DNA of 64,000 nucleotides from Klebsiella indica (lineage in GTDB: Bacteria; Pseudomonadota; Gammaproteobacteria; Enterobacterales; Enterobacteriaceae): positions 1 to 64,000 of the forward strand of contig NZ_VCHQ01000031.1 in NCBI RefSeq assembly GCF_005860775.1, in the 5' to 3' direction. The notes beneath the pieces are model-generated. The model was not told where the DNA came from, did no database searches, and saw only the letters and a list, made by a program, of their open reading frames with translations. Shown piece after piece: positions 50,258-59,606 of this stretch (positions are counted from its first letter, which is position 1; each line of letters starts with the position of its first letter). Made by a program: the position numbers and the translations under genes.

Positions 50258-51315
50258 CCGAACCGTTAAAACCGCGTATCGATTTCGACGGCCCGCTGGA
50301 GGAGGAAAAGGCGCAAATCCTGAAGTCCGCTCGCGCTTTTGCCGGGGATGAGGCTGAGAAGTTCGCCCCTGCGCGGGTTGATTCGCTGGAAGAAGAAGAG
50401 GGCGCGGCGGAAGCGGTGGTGGAGTCGGTACTGCGGCCTAAGCGCAGCCTGTGGCGAAAAATGGTCAGCGCCGGGCTGGCGATCTTCGGCGTCAGCGTAG
50501 TGGCGCAGGGCATACAGTGGACGATGAACGCCTGGCAAACCGAGGACTGGATTGCGCTCGGCGGCTGTGCCGCCGGGGCGTTGATTATCGGCGCTGGCGT
50601 GGGTTCAGTGGCGACCGAATGGCGGCGTCTGTGGCGGTTACGTCAGCGGGCTTACGAGCGCGATGAGGCGCGGGATTTGATGCACAGCCACGCGGTTGGT
50701 AAAGGGCGGGGATTTTGCGAGAAGCTGGCGCAGCAGGCAGGCCTGGATCAATCGTATCCGGCGCTGCAGCGCTGGTATGCGGCGATCCACGAAACGCAAA
50801 ACGATCGTGAGGTGGTCAGCCTGTATGCGCAGATCGTGCAGCCGGTACTCGATGCTCAGGCACGGCGTGAAATCAGCCGCTCGGCGGCGGAATCAACGCT
50901 GATGATTGCCGTCAGCCCACTGGCGCTGGTGGATATGGCGTTTATCGCCTGGCGTAATTTACGCCTGATCAACCGTATCGCCACTCTGTACGGTATTGAG
51001 CTGGGCTATTACAGCCGTCTGCGCCTGTTCCGTCTGGTGCTGCTGAATATCGCGTTTGCCGGGGCCAGCGAACTGGTGCGGGAAGTGGGGATGGACTGGA
51101 TGTCGCAGGATCTGGCGGCAAGGCTGTCAGCGCGTGCGGCGCAAGGCATTGGCGCCGGGCTACTGACCGCGCGGCTGGGGATTAAAGCGATGGAACTCTG
51201 TCGTCCGCTGCCGTGGATCGCTGACGATAAACCGCGTCTGGGGGATTTTCGTCGCGAGCTGATCAGTCAACTGAAAGAGACATTACAGAAGAACAAAAAC
51301 AGTCCGGAGAAATAA
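50254..51315 (+). CDS. ycjF: Inner-membrane protein YcjF (UPF0283)
   Basis: 353 residues. An acidic N-terminal cytoplasmic region (residues 1-65) precedes two membrane helices (about residues 68-90 and 100-122) and a large C-terminal domain with further hydrophobic segments ([20 protein letters not shown]). DUF697-type. Co-translated with ycjX through an ATGA overlap and inducible with the psp genes in E. coli. Function not established. Confidence 0.92.
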   Translation: MTEPLKPRIDFDGPLEEEKAQILKSARAFAGDEAEKFAPARVDSLEEEEGAAEAVVESVLRPKRSLWRKMVSAGLAIFGVSVVAQGIQWTMNAWQTEDWIALGGCAAGALIIGAGVGSVATEWRRLWRLRQRAYERDEARDLMHSHAVGKGRGFCEKLAQQAGLDQSYPALQRWYAAIHETQNDREVVSLYAQIVQPVLDAQARREISRSAAESTLMIAVSPLALVDMAFIAWRNLRLINRIATLYGIELGYYSRLRLFRLVLLNIAFAGASELVREVGMDWMSQDLAARLSARAAQGIGAGLLTARLGIKAMELCRPLPWIADDKPRLGDFRRELISQLKETLQKNKNSPEK

Positions 51316-51514
51316 CGGTTTTCCGCACGTCCCCGACCAGCGACGCGTCACCGGGGAGCGATCCTGACGTTACGTCACTTCTGAGCGTATAACTTTACGG
51401 CATAAACGTTATTTTTCCACCATGCTGTCAATAATTGTTGACAGCCATCTTCCCGTCAGCAGATAACTGTCCTATTATTCATCCGTCATTGGCCTTTGTA
51501 GGGTGAAAACGCTT

Positions 51515-53056
51515 ATGCGTCTTGAAGTCTTTTGTGAAGACCGTCTTGGTCTGACCCGTGAATTACTCGATTTGCTGGTGCTGCGCGGCATTGATCTGCG
51601 CGGCATTGATATTGACCCCGTAGGCCGGATTTATCTCAATTTCGCCGAGCTGGAGTTTACTCACTTCAGCCGCCTGATGGCGGAGATCCGCCATATTGCG
51701 GGTGTAACAGACGTACGTACCGTTCCGTGGATGCCGTCTGAGCGTGAACACCTGGCGCTCAGCGCGCTGCTGGTAGCGATGCCGGAACCGGTGTTATCCC
51801 TGAACACCAAAGGGAAAGTCGAGCTGGCTAACCCGGCCAGTTGCCAGCTATTTGGCCTGAGCCAGGAGAAACTGCATAACTACCCTGTCGCGCAACTCAT
51901 TACCGAGTTTAATCTGCAGCGCTGGCTGGAAAACACGCCCCAGGAATCCCACGCCGAACATGTGGTGGTCAACGGCCAGAACTTCCTGCTGGAAATCACG
52001 CCGGTCTATCTGGATGGCGAACAGGGCGAACGGGTACTGACTGGCGCGGTTGTGATGTTGCGTTCGACGGTTCGTATGGGGCGTCAACTGCAAACGATGA
52101 CCATACAGGATACCAGCGCTTTTAGTCAGATCCTCGCCGTTAGCCCGAAAATGCGCCACGTTGTCGAACAGGCCCGCAAGCTGGCGATGCTGAGCGCGCC
52201 GCTGCTGATCGTGGGCGATACCGGCACCGGTAAAGATTTGCTGGCCCACGCCTGCCATCTGGCCAGCCCGCGAGCGGATAAACCCTATCTGGCGCTGAAC
52301 TGCGGCTCTATCCCGGAAGATGTGGTGGAAAGCGAACTGTTTGGTGACGCGATTCAGGGGAAAAAGGGCTTTTTTGAGCAGGCTAACGGCGGCTCGGTGC
52401 TGTTGGATGAAATTGGCGAAATGTCGCCGCGAATGCAAACCAAATTGCTGCGTTTCCTCAACGATGGGACTTTCCGTCGAGTGGGGGAAGATCATGAAGT
52501 TCATGTCGATGTGCGGGTAATTTGCGCCACTCAAAAGAACCTGGTGGAACTGGTGCAAAAGGGCGCGTTTCGCGAGGATCTCTATTATCGCCTGAATGTT
52601 TTGACACTGTATCTGCCGCCGCTGCGCGATTGCCCGCAGGATATTATGCCGCTGACCGAACTTTTCGTGGCACGCTTTGCCGATGAGCAGGGGATCCCGC
52701 GGCCGAAGCTTTCTGCTGATTTGAATAGTATGCTGACCCGTTACAGTTGGCCGGGAAACGTGCGCCAGTTGAAGAATGCGGTCTATCGTGCGCTGACGCA
52801 GCTGGATGGTTTTGAACTGCGTCCTCAGGATATCCTGCTGCCGGATCACGAAGTGTCTTCATTGGCTGTCGGTGAAGAGGCGATGGAAGGCTCGCTGGAC
52901 GATATTACCCGCCGTTTTGAGCGTTCGGTGCTCACGCAGCTTTATCGCAGCTATCCCAGTACGCGGAAACTGGCCAGGCGCCTTGGCGTCTCACATACCG
53001 CAATCGCCAATAAACTGCGCGAATATGGCCTGAGCCAGAAGAAAGGCGACGAATAA
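51515..53056 (+). CDS. tyrR: Aromatic amino-acid regulator TyrR
   Basis: 513 residues from ATG 51515, the E. coli length; a GTG 12 bases upstream is less likely. ACT domain at residues 1-75 (MRLEVFCEDRLGLTRELLDL), PAS domain around 78-190, AAA+ domain with GDTGTGKDLLAHACH and the C-terminal Fis-type helix-turn-helix (STRKLARRLGVSHTAIANKL). The GAFTGA loop is replaced, as expected since TyrR works with sigma70. It represses or activates aroF, aroG, tyrB, tyrP, mtr and others with tyrosine, phenylalanine or tryptophan. Confidence 0.97.
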   Translation: MRLEVFCEDRLGLTRELLDLLVLRGIDLRGIDIDPVGRIYLNFAELEFTHFSRLMAEIRHIAGVTDVRTVPWMPSEREHLALSALLVAMPEPVLSLNTKGKVELANPASCQLFGLSQEKLHNYPVAQLITEFNLQRWLENTPQESHAEHVVVNGQNFLLEITPVYLDGEQGERVLTGAVVMLRSTVRMGRQLQTMTIQDTSAFSQILAVSPKMRHVVEQARKLAMLSAPLLIVGDTGTGKDLLAHACHLASPRADKPYLALNCGSIPEDVVESELFGDAIQGKKGFFEQANGGSVLLDEIGEMSPRMQTKLLRFLNDGTFRRVGEDHEVHVDVRVICATQKNLVELVQKGAFREDLYYRLNVLTLYLPPLRDCPQDIMPLTELFVARFADEQGIPRPKLSADLNSMLTRYSWPGNVRQLKNAVYRALTQLDGFELRPQDILLPDHEVSSLAVGEEAMEGSLDDITRRFERSVLTQLYRSYPSTRKLARRLGVSHTAIANKLREYGLSQKKGDE

Positions 53057-53320
53057 CGCCTGCAACCGATGTAATGCTTGTCAGTTAAGGGCTCTCAGTT
53101 GCGTTTATGGCTGGCTGAGTGGTTTTGTCAATCGGTGGTTTAAACGAAAATCTGATTCGGTTGATTCACTAACTGAGCTGATACTACGGGCTGAAATATA
53201 AAGGATATAACTTTTTTATGATTTTCAGCCTCTGAAAAGCCCCTGACGAATAACGGACTCATCGCATGGGGGTTGGGCGCATCAAGGAAACCTGGCGAGA
53301 ACGCAGGCGCGCATCCAGGA

Positions 53321-53507
53321 CTGGCCGCCAGGACGGCGGCCAGAGGGCGGGTCGAGACAGGGACGTCGAGTCCCGCCCGGTCCGCCAGATGAAGCCGGAG
53401 TGGAGCGGACCGCGCAGCGGCAGGTTTTCAGCGCCATGCCGGGGGTGCAGGGGGACGGGCGAAACGTCCCCTTGCCCGTTCACACGCTGTGGATATAACG
53501 AATATCC
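53321..53507. other. GC-rich block of consecutive hairpins, possible structured RNA
   Basis: Perfect inverted repeats follow one another: CTGGCCGCC/GGCGGCCAG (53321-53343, five-base loop), GGGCGGG-TCGA/TCGA-CCCGCCC (53345-53378), GGTCCGC/GCGGACC (53379-53411), GGGGACG/CGTCCCC (53451-53471, loop GGCGAAA) and GGATAT/ATATCC (53491-53507). The block is much richer in GC than the AT-rich DNA on both sides. An arginine-rich frame crosses it on the plus strand (53266-53553), with no ribosome site; I prefer an RNA or recombination structure. No known RNA family is recognised. Confidence 0.5.
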
Positions 53508-53679
53508 GCGAATTTATCGTGAACGGAACGGACCACGGAATCTGAATGGGTGAAAACGGCGTCATGCTTGCCAGAACTACCGATAATGCGATTGCCACAG
53601 GCAAATAAAACAAAAGACAACACCGATGATTTGCCTAAGTGAACGGCATTACTGCAACCGGTGGCCTGTTCAGCCGGTT

Positions 53680-53718
53680 TTATTGTCGGGTGGCGGAACA
53701 CGCCTTACCCGACAATAA
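53680..53718. repeat. REP-like palindrome
   Basis: TTATTGTCGGGTGGCGG and CGCCTTACCCGACAATAA form a long imperfect hairpin with the GGTGGCG / CGCCTTACC core of enterobacterial REP (PU) elements. It lies in the tyrR-abrB interval and is preceded by T-rich and followed by A-rich DNA, so it could also act as a bidirectional terminator. Confidence 0.7.
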
Positions 53719-53957
53719 AAAACAATATCAATATGTTGTGCATTCCGCGTAGGCTTATGTAAGCGAAGCGCCGCTGAGCAATTCTAAAAGAACGGTCTTT
53801 GTCAGCAATCTGATGTATAGACTCAATTAGCCTGAAATAGTGAAATCGAAATGATGAAATGATATTTAAATCAGTATGTTAATTAGTATTGCGTTATTCG
53901 TTTTGCAATTTATTGGGTATATACTCGGATCTTCACCTTTTTTCTCAGGGAGTACGC

Positions 53958-55013
53958 ATGTGGATTCCGCGTAGTCGTTTTTTTCAATGGATGGAACTCC
54001 TGGCGTTATCTGGCGCGATCTCGTTTGTGCTGTTCTGGTTTCATCTTCCCGCCGCGCTGCTGCTGGGGCCGATGATTGCCGGGATTAGCCTGAGTCTTCG
54101 CGGCGCAAAGATTCTTGTTCCTCGTCCTTTTTTTATTGCCGCTCAGGCGATTATTGGTTGTATGATCGCCCGCAGCCTGACGGCCTCCATTTTCGGCGTC
54201 CTGCTGGCAAACTGGGCGCTGGTGCTGCTGATCCTCTTTTCTACACTCGCTATCAGCGCGCTGGCGGGATGGCTGCTGGTGCGTTACAGCGCGTTACCTG
54301 GCGCAACCGGCGCCTGGGGCAGTTCACCGGGCGGCGCCTCGGCGATGGTAATCATGGCCCAGGAGTATGGCGCCGATGTGAGGCTGGTGGCGTTGATGCA
54401 GTATCTGCGGGTACTGTTTGTCGCCGGTGCCGCGGCGCTGGTGGTGCGTGTCGCCCTCGGTGGTGACGCGCAGATGATGACGCAGGAGATTATCTGGTTT
54501 CCACCGATAAGCTGGCAACTGCCGCTCACGCTGTTGCTGACTGCGGCGGCAGGGTGGCTGGGTTTGCGGCTGCGGTTTCCGTCCGGCGCGATGCTGTTCC
54601 CGATGCTGATCGGCGCGCTGGTGCAGGGAGAAGGCTGGCTGCAGCTCGAACTGCCGGAGTGGCTGCTGGCGCTGGCTTATTGCGCCATAGGCTGGAGCGT
54701 TGGTCTAAAGTTTAATAAACAGATTTTTCTGCTGGCGCTCAAAACGCTGCCGCAGATCCTGGCATCAATTATCGGCCTGATCTTGCTGTGCGGGCTGATG
54801 GCTTTTGGGCTAACGCAGGTTATGCCGCTGGATTTCATGACCGCCTGGCTGGCGACCAGTCCTGGCGGGCTGGACACGGTGGCGATTATTGCCGCCGGCA
54901 CACGGGCGGATATATCGTTTATTATGGCAATGCAGACTTTACGGCTGTTTACGATTTTGCTGACCGGCCCGGCGATCGCGCGTTTTATCTCCCGCCATGC
55001 GGCGCGGAAATAA
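53958..55013 (+). CDS. abrB: AbrB-family membrane protein
   Basis: 351 residues from ATG 53958 (AGGGAG upstream). Ten or more hydrophobic helices in two similar halves. It matches E. coli AbrB through HLPAALLLGPMIAGI, the repeated YSALPGATGAWGSSPGGASA and DFMTAWLATSPGGLDTVAII, and the ending LTGPAIARFIS. AbrB (PF05145) was named as a regulator of aidB; family members are putative transporters. In E. coli K-12 the gene is elsewhere (near nei), so its place next to tpx is notable. Start choice excludes an upstream extension in the same frame. Confidence 0.88.
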   Translation: MWIPRSRFFQWMELLALSGAISFVLFWFHLPAALLLGPMIAGISLSLRGAKILVPRPFFIAAQAIIGCMIARSLTASIFGVLLANWALVLLILFSTLAISALAGWLLVRYSALPGATGAWGSSPGGASAMVIMAQEYGADVRLVALMQYLRVLFVAGAAALVVRVALGGDAQMMTQEIIWFPPISWQLPLTLLLTAAAGWLGLRLRFPSGAMLFPMLIGALVQGEGWLQLELPEWLLALAYCAIGWSVGLKFNKQIFLLALKTLPQILASIIGLILLCGLMAFGLTQVMPLDFMTAWLATSPGGLDTVAIIAAGTRADISFIMAMQTLRLFTILLTGPAIARFISRHAARK

Positions 55014-55015
55014 AA

Positions 55016-55038
55016 AAGCCCCCGCTCAACGAGGGCTT
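55016..55038. terminator. Terminator between abrB and tpx
   Basis: AAGCCCTCG-ttgag-CGGGGGCTT (one mismatch) on the minus strand, followed by TTTTTATTT: a good tpx terminator that also closes abrB from the other side. Confidence 0.85.
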
Positions 55039-55057
55039 ACGTGGCCTGCCAGCAATA

Positions 55058-55564
55058 TCACGCTTTCAGCGCGGCCAGGGCTGCGTCGTAGTCTGGCTCT
55101 TCGGTGATTTCGTTTACCAGCTGGCTATAAACAACCTGGTCATTTTCATCGATCACCACGACGGCACGCGCGGCCAGGCCGGACAGCGGACCGGCGGAGA
55201 TGGCGACGCCGTAGTCGGTCAGGAACTGGGCGCCACGTAGCGTGGACAGCGTCACAACGTTGTTGAGGTTTTCCGCGCCGCAGAAGCGGGACTGGGCGAA
55301 CGGCAGGTCGGCGGAAATGCACAGCACCACGGTGTTGTTCAGTTCAGACGCCAGTTGGTTAAATTTACGTACCGATGTCGCGCAAACGCCAGTATCGATA
55401 CTTGGGAAAATATTCAGCACTTTACGTTTGCCGGCGAACTGGCTGAGCGCGACGTCGGAGAGATCTTTGGCGACCAGCGTAAACGGCTGCGCTTTCGCGC
55501 CCGCCTGCGGAATGGTGCCCTGAACAGAAACGGGGTTACCCTGGAAATGCACGGTTTGTGACAT
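55058..55564 (-). CDS. tpx: Lipid hydroperoxide peroxidase (thiol peroxidase)
   Basis: 168 residues, full length. Atypical 2-Cys peroxiredoxin of the periplasm/cytoplasm border: peroxidatic Cys61 in [20 protein letters not shown] and resolving Cys95 in [17 protein letters not shown]. It reduces alkyl and lipid hydroperoxides with thioredoxin. No signal peptide is seen. It is divergent from ycjG, with 100 bases between them. Confidence 0.97.
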   Translation of the reverse strand: MSQTVHFQGNPVSVQGTIPQAGAKAQPFTLVAKDLSDVALSQFAGKRKVLNIFPSIDTGVCATSVRKFNQLASELNNTVVLCISADLPFAQSRFCGAENLNNVVTLSTLRGAQFLTDYGVAISAGPLSGLAARAVVVIDENDQVVYSQLVNEITEEPDYDAALAALKA

Positions 55565-55664
55565 GGTTATCTTCCTGTTTACATATAGTTAACGTCGCGG
55601 CTAGTGTATGACATCATTCATCAGCACGGCAAATCCTTTTAATTTTAGCTGCGAGGTTCAGGGA

Positions 55665-56630
55665 ATGCGAAATTTGCGAGTGTACGAAGAATCCTGGCCG
55701 TTACATACCCCTTTTGTGATTTCCCGCGGCAGCCGCAGCGAGGCAAAAGTGGTGGTGGTGGAAATCGAAGAAAACGGCGTGAAGGGGGTTGGAGAATGCA
55801 CGCCTTACCCGCGTTACGGCGAGAGTATCGCGTCGGTGATGGCGCAGATTGTCGCAATTGGAGAACAGCTTGAACGTGGTGCTTCCCGTGAGCAGATTCA
55901 GCATTTACTGCCGCCAGGCGCGGCCCGCAATGCCGTGGATTGTGCGCTGTGGGACTGGCAGGCGCGTAGCGCGGGTAAAAGTATTGCGCAACTGTTGGAT
56001 GTGACGCTGCCCGACCGGGTGGTCACAGCGCAAACGGTGGTGATCGGCACGCCAGAACAGATGGCGGCCAGCGCCGCCGCGCTGTGGCAAAAAGGGGCCA
56101 CCTTGCTGAAAGTGAAGCTTGATGACCATTTGATCAGTGAGCGGATGATCGCCATTCGCGAGGCGGTGCCGGAAGCGACGCTGATTGTCGATGCCAACGA
56201 GGCCTGGCATAGCGATGGTCTGGCTGAGCGCTGTCAACTGCTGGCGGATATTGGCGTCGCAATGCTGGAACAGCCGCTTCCGGCGGAGGCGGATGCAGCG
56301 CTGGAGAATTTTATCCATCCGTTGCCCATTTGCGCCGATGAGAGTTGTCATACCCGCGAGAGCCTGGCAGGATTGCGCGGCCGCTACGAGTTGGTGAATA
56401 TCAAACTCGATAAGACCGGGGGGCTAACGGAAGCGCTGCTGCTGGCGGAGGAGGCGGAACGTCAGGGGTTTGCGCGGATGCTGGGCTGCATGTTGTGCAC
56501 GTCACGGGCCATTAACGCGGCGCTACCGCTGGCGCCGCTGGCCCGTTTTGCCGATCTGGATGGCCCGACCTGGCTGGCGGTGGACGTTGAACCGGCGCTG
56601 CGTTTCAGCCCCGGGGTGCTTCATCTTTGA
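55665..56630 (+). CDS. ycjG: L-Ala-D/L-Glu epimerase
   Basis: 321 residues from ATG 55665, the E. coli length (upstream in-frame starts lack a ribosome site). Enolase superfamily, muconate-lactonizing subgroup: catalytic lysine in TLLKVKLDDH, metal ligands in LIVDANEAWHSDG, MLEQPLP and CADESCH, second base lysine in LVNIKLDKTGG. It converts L-Ala-D-Glu from murein turnover to L-Ala-L-Glu. Its 3' end overlaps the convergent mpaA by ten bases. Confidence 0.96.
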   Translation: MRNLRVYEESWPLHTPFVISRGSRSEAKVVVVEIEENGVKGVGECTPYPRYGESIASVMAQIVAIGEQLERGASREQIQHLLPPGAARNAVDCALWDWQARSAGKSIAQLLDVTLPDRVVTAQTVVIGTPEQMAASAAALWQKGATLLKVKLDDHLISERMIAIREAVPEATLIVDANEAWHSDGLAERCQLLADIGVAMLEQPLPAEADAALENFIHPLPICADESCHTRESLAGLRGRYELVNIKLDKTGGLTEALLLAEEAERQGFARMLGCMLCTSRAINAALPLAPLARFADLDGPTWLAVDVEPALRFSPGVLHL

Positions 56631-57334
56631 TCGTGCCAGCGTAGCAGTTCCGTCATTGCCTGAAGGTATTTATCCGTTGCCTCGTCAGAAGATATCGGGG
56701 GGAACTCGGCGGTAATGCAGGGCAGGCCGATATCCGCGCACCAACTGCCAAAGGAGCCGGGGGTTTCATAGCCGACGCTGCCCACCAGCGGGAGACTAAA
56801 TGCGTCGGCCAGCCAGCGCCCCAGTATGCTATAGCCGGGATCTTCAATGCAGGTCAGCGGGTCATGAAATGAAACCACCCAGGCGGGATGGATCTGATGG
56901 ATCAGCTGGCACAGCGCATGGACTTCTGGTTCTGAAGCGGGTTTTTCGCCGGTGGACAGTACCACATCGCGTTGCTCCGCCGCGCTGTTCCAGCGATAGA
57001 CCGTTTCGCCTTCCTTCCAGTTCGCCGCGGGAAAATTTCGGTTCAGGTCGATACCGCGCGCGTTGGCGCGCAGCCCCAACTGGCAACCGTCAGGGTTTAC
57101 CGCTAGCACAACGTGATGACGGCGCAGTTCCGGTTTTAATGTGCGTAACGCGCAGGAGAGGGTGACGATCGATGAATTTTCGTCGCCGTGGGTACCGGCA
57201 AGAATCAAACCGCTGCGGCTATCGGCCTGCGGCGCAGGGAACCATAGCAGCGGCGCGCCGAGGTGAGACTGACCATAGCGTTGCGTGCCGGGCGGAAAAT
57301 CACCGCGCTGGGGACGCGGGCGAGAAGTGGGCAT
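56621..57334 (-). CDS. mpaA: Murein tripeptide amidase A
   Basis: 237 residues from ATG 57334 (MPTSRPRPQRGDFPPGTQRY). M14-type zinc carboxypeptidase: the HxxE ligands are in ILAGTHGDENSSIVTLSCAL, the third His in WVVSFHDPLTCIED, and the catalytic Glu in CITAEFPPISSDEA. It removes meso-diaminopimelate from L-Ala-gamma-D-Glu-mDap, giving the dipeptide used by YcjG. A longer frame upstream to 57421 lacks support. Divergent from mppA, convergent with ycjG. Confidence 0.94.
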   Translation of the reverse strand: MPTSRPRPQRGDFPPGTQRYGQSHLGAPLLWFPAPQADSRSGLILAGTHGDENSSIVTLSCALRTLKPELRRHHVVLAVNPDGCQLGLRANARGIDLNRNFPAANWKEGETVYRWNSAAEQRDVVLSTGEKPASEPEVHALCQLIHQIHPAWVVSFHDPLTCIEDPGYSILGRWLADAFSLPLVGSVGYETPGSFGSWCADIGLPCITAEFPPISSDEATDKYLQAMTELLRWHDQR

Positions 57335-57522
57335 AGGGCATCCTGTTATCCGGTTATTTTTCAGTAGTGTTGTGTAAAACCGTTCTGGAATCAAATGGTT
57401 TCCGGTGATAACGAAATGCATATATATGTCAATTTTCTTTCACAAGCCGTTTGCAATTTCAGGTGATAAAACAAATAATTATCCCACTGCCAGCTCAGCT
57501 TTTTTATTTTAAAGGGGATCTT

Positions 57523-59139
57523 ATGAAGTATCCTGTCACCTTGACATGTGGTGCGTTGTGGTTAGCCAGCGTCTCTTCTCTCGCCTGGGCGGCAGATGTC
57601 CCTCCCGGCACCGTATTAGCGGAAAAACAGGTGCTGGTGCGGCACATTAAAGACGAGCCCGCCACCTTAGATCCCGCCAAAGCCGTCGGTCTGCCAGAAA
57701 TTCAGGTGATCCGCGATCTTTTTGAAGGATTAGTCAATCAGGATGCGCGCGGCAACCTTATCCCTGGCGTGGCGTCGCGCTGGCAGAGCAATGATAACCG
57801 TGTCTGGACCTTTACCCTGCGCGATAACGCCCGCTGGTCCGACGGGACGCCGGTGACGGCGGAAGATTTTGTCTATAGCTGGCGACGTCTGGTGGACCCT
57901 AAAACGACCTCACCGTTTGCGTGGTTTGCTGCGCTGGCCGGTATTATCAATGCGCAAAATATTATTGACGGTAAGGCCGCGCCAGAGAGTCTCGGCGTCA
58001 CGGCCGTGGATGCGCGGACTTTGCGCGTTCAGCTGGACAAACCGCTGCCCTGGTTCAGCAAGCTGACGGCCAGTTTTGCTTTTTACCCGGTGCAGAAAGC
58101 CAACGTGGAGAGCGGCGACAACTGGACGCGTCCGGGAAATCTGATTGGTAACGGCGCGTATGTATTAAAAGATCGCGTAGTCAATGAAAAGCTGGTGGTG
58201 GTTCCCAATAGGCACTACTGGGATAACGGCAAGACGGTGATTCAGCAGGTCACTTTTGTGCCGATCAATCAGGAGTCGGCGGCTACCAAACGCTATCTGG
58301 CTGGCGATATTGATATTACCGAATCGTTCCCGAAAAACCTGTATCACAAATTGCTGAAGGATATCCCGGGCCAGGTCTATACCCCGCCGCAACTGGGCAC
58401 CTATTATTACGCGTTTAATACCCGGAAGGGGCCAACCGCCGATGAACGTGTGCGGCTGGCGCTGAGTATGACCATTGACCGTCGTTTGATGGCGGAGAAA
58501 ATTCTGGGTACCGGTGAGAAACCGGCATGGCGCTTTACGCCGGATGTTACAGCGGGCTTTACGCCGCAGCCGATGCAATTTGAGAGCATGAGTCAGGCGG
58601 AGCTGAACGCTCAGGCGAAAGCGCTGCTGCAGGCGGCGGGATATGGTCCGAACCGTCCGCTGAAGCTGACGCTGTTGTATAACACTTCGGAAAACCACCA
58701 GAAAATCGCTATCGCGGTGGCGTCAATGTGGAAGAAAAATCTGGGCGTCGAAGTGGCGTTGCAAAATCAGGAGTGGAAAACCTATATTGACAGCCGTAAT
58801 ACCGGCAACTTCGATGTGATTCGTGCATCGTGGGTAGGGGACTATAACGAGCCGTCCACTTTCCTGTCGCTGCTGACCTCGACGCACAGCGGCAATATTT
58901 CTCGTTTCAACGATCCGGCCTATGACAAAATCCTTGCCCAGGCGGCGCAGGAAACCTCGGAAAAAGCGCGTAATGATGCGTACAATGCGGCGGAAAAAAT
59001 CATTATGGCGAAAGCACCTATCGCGCCAATTTATCAGTACACCAACGGGCGCCTGATTAAACCGTGGCTGAAAGGGTATCCGATAACCAACCCGGAAGAT
59101 GTGGCTTATAGCCGCACGATGTATATTGTGCGGCACTGA
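57523..59139 (+). CDS. mppA: Murein tripeptide-binding protein MppA
   Basis: 538 residues from ATG 57523 (AAGGGGATCTT upstream). Signal peptide MKYPVTLTCGALWLASVSSL cleaved after AWA. OppA-like family 5 binding protein: GLPEIQVIRDLFEGLVNQDA, SDGTPVTAEDFVYSWRRLVD and YYYAFNTRKGPTADERVRLA. It delivers L-Ala-gamma-D-Glu-mDap to the OppBCDF permease for recycling. Grouped with mpaA and ycjG, the set covers uptake, cleavage and epimerisation. Confidence 0.96.
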   Translation: MKYPVTLTCGALWLASVSSLAWAADVPPGTVLAEKQVLVRHIKDEPATLDPAKAVGLPEIQVIRDLFEGLVNQDARGNLIPGVASRWQSNDNRVWTFTLRDNARWSDGTPVTAEDFVYSWRRLVDPKTTSPFAWFAALAGIINAQNIIDGKAAPESLGVTAVDARTLRVQLDKPLPWFSKLTASFAFYPVQKANVESGDNWTRPGNLIGNGAYVLKDRVVNEKLVVVPNRHYWDNGKTVIQQVTFVPINQESAATKRYLAGDIDITESFPKNLYHKLLKDIPGQVYTPPQLGTYYYAFNTRKGPTADERVRLALSMTIDRRLMAEKILGTGEKPAWRFTPDVTAGFTPQPMQFESMSQAELNAQAKALLQAAGYGPNRPLKLTLLYNTSENHQKIAIAVASMWKKNLGVEVALQNQEWKTYIDSRNTGNFDVIRASWVGDYNEPSTFLSLLTSTHSGNISRFNDPAYDKILAQAAQETSEKARNDAYNAAEKIIMAKAPIAPIYQYTNGRLIKPWLKGYPITNPEDVAYSRTMYIVRH

Positions 59140-59190
59140 CAATTGACTAGCTCAATATAACCTTTGATAACCATAGCCAGAGCACTTAAG

Positions 59191-59213
59191 AGCGCGATTT
59201 ATCGCGCTTTTAT
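59191..59213 (+). terminator. mppA terminator
   Basis: AGCGCGAT-tt-ATCGCGCT followed by TTTTATC, about 50 bases after the mppA stop. Confidence 0.9.
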
Positions 59214-59215
59214 CT

Positions 59216-59455
59216 CTATTTAACCATCGTTTTGCAGATAAAATCCTCACCATTCCCGCCGAAAAACGGTCTTTGTAGAATAGCCGTTGCGGGAGTTGGC
59301 TCCCGATTTGGGCTAATTTTTATCGTAGCCCGGACGGTGAGAGTTGCCTCAACGCTGATTTTCTTCAGCAGACGATCGAACTGGCTGAGAACGCCAGGGA
59401 TTTTGAGATTTTTGGCCGGTTCGTTAGCCCAAGCCTGCAACTGTTTTTCGTTCAT
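59216..59455 (-). pseudogene. Degenerate IS256-family transposase, N-terminal fragment
   Basis: From ATG 59455 the frame reads MNEKQLQAWANEPAKNLKIP and LSQFDRLLKKISVEATL, the start of IS256/Mutator transposases. After that the homology passes to another frame: GYDKN, a TAG stop where Gln is expected, then PKSGANSRNGYSTKTV. So there is at least one frameshift or small deletion plus a nonsense mutation, and the catalytic part is absent. It marks the left side of the siderophore island. Confidence 0.82.
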
Positions 59456-59578
59456 AAAGCAACCTGCTTTTGATGTTGGATTGAACATATCAAAATCAGG
59501 CAATTATACAAATTGATGTACAGGCTCTTCATTGCTGAATGTCGGGTGTTTATATTTTAATTCATCCTTGATAAAACT

Positions 59579-59606
59579 CAATTACCAATTACCAATTACC
59601 AATTAT
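59579..59606. repeat. Four tandem copies of a 7-base repeat
   Basis: CAATTAC occurs three times followed by CAATTAT, without interruption, in a gene-free AT-rich stretch. It is a likely slippage site. Confidence 0.9.

Larger units (their letters stand above)
53057..53957. other. tyrR-abrB interval, no supported gene
   Basis: About 900 bases. Contents are the hairpin block at 53321-53507, the REP-like palindrome at 53680-53718 and an AT-rich approach to abrB (53790-53950). The frame at 53266 is discussed with the hairpin block. Nothing else is supported. Confidence 0.6.

Noticed and set aside
51848..52849. 333-codon minus-strand frame inside tyrR
   Set aside because: Antisense shadow of tyrR, low-complexity Arg/Gln-rich translation.
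53266..53553. Arginine-rich 95-codon frame
   Set aside because: No ribosome site, composition dictated by the GC hairpins, and the second half reads through AT-rich DNA; treated as a structured-element shadow.
59579..59606. Short regular repeats that might suggest a CRISPR array
   Set aside because: Units of seven bases with no spacers; a simple tandem repeat. No CRISPR array or cas gene is present in the window.
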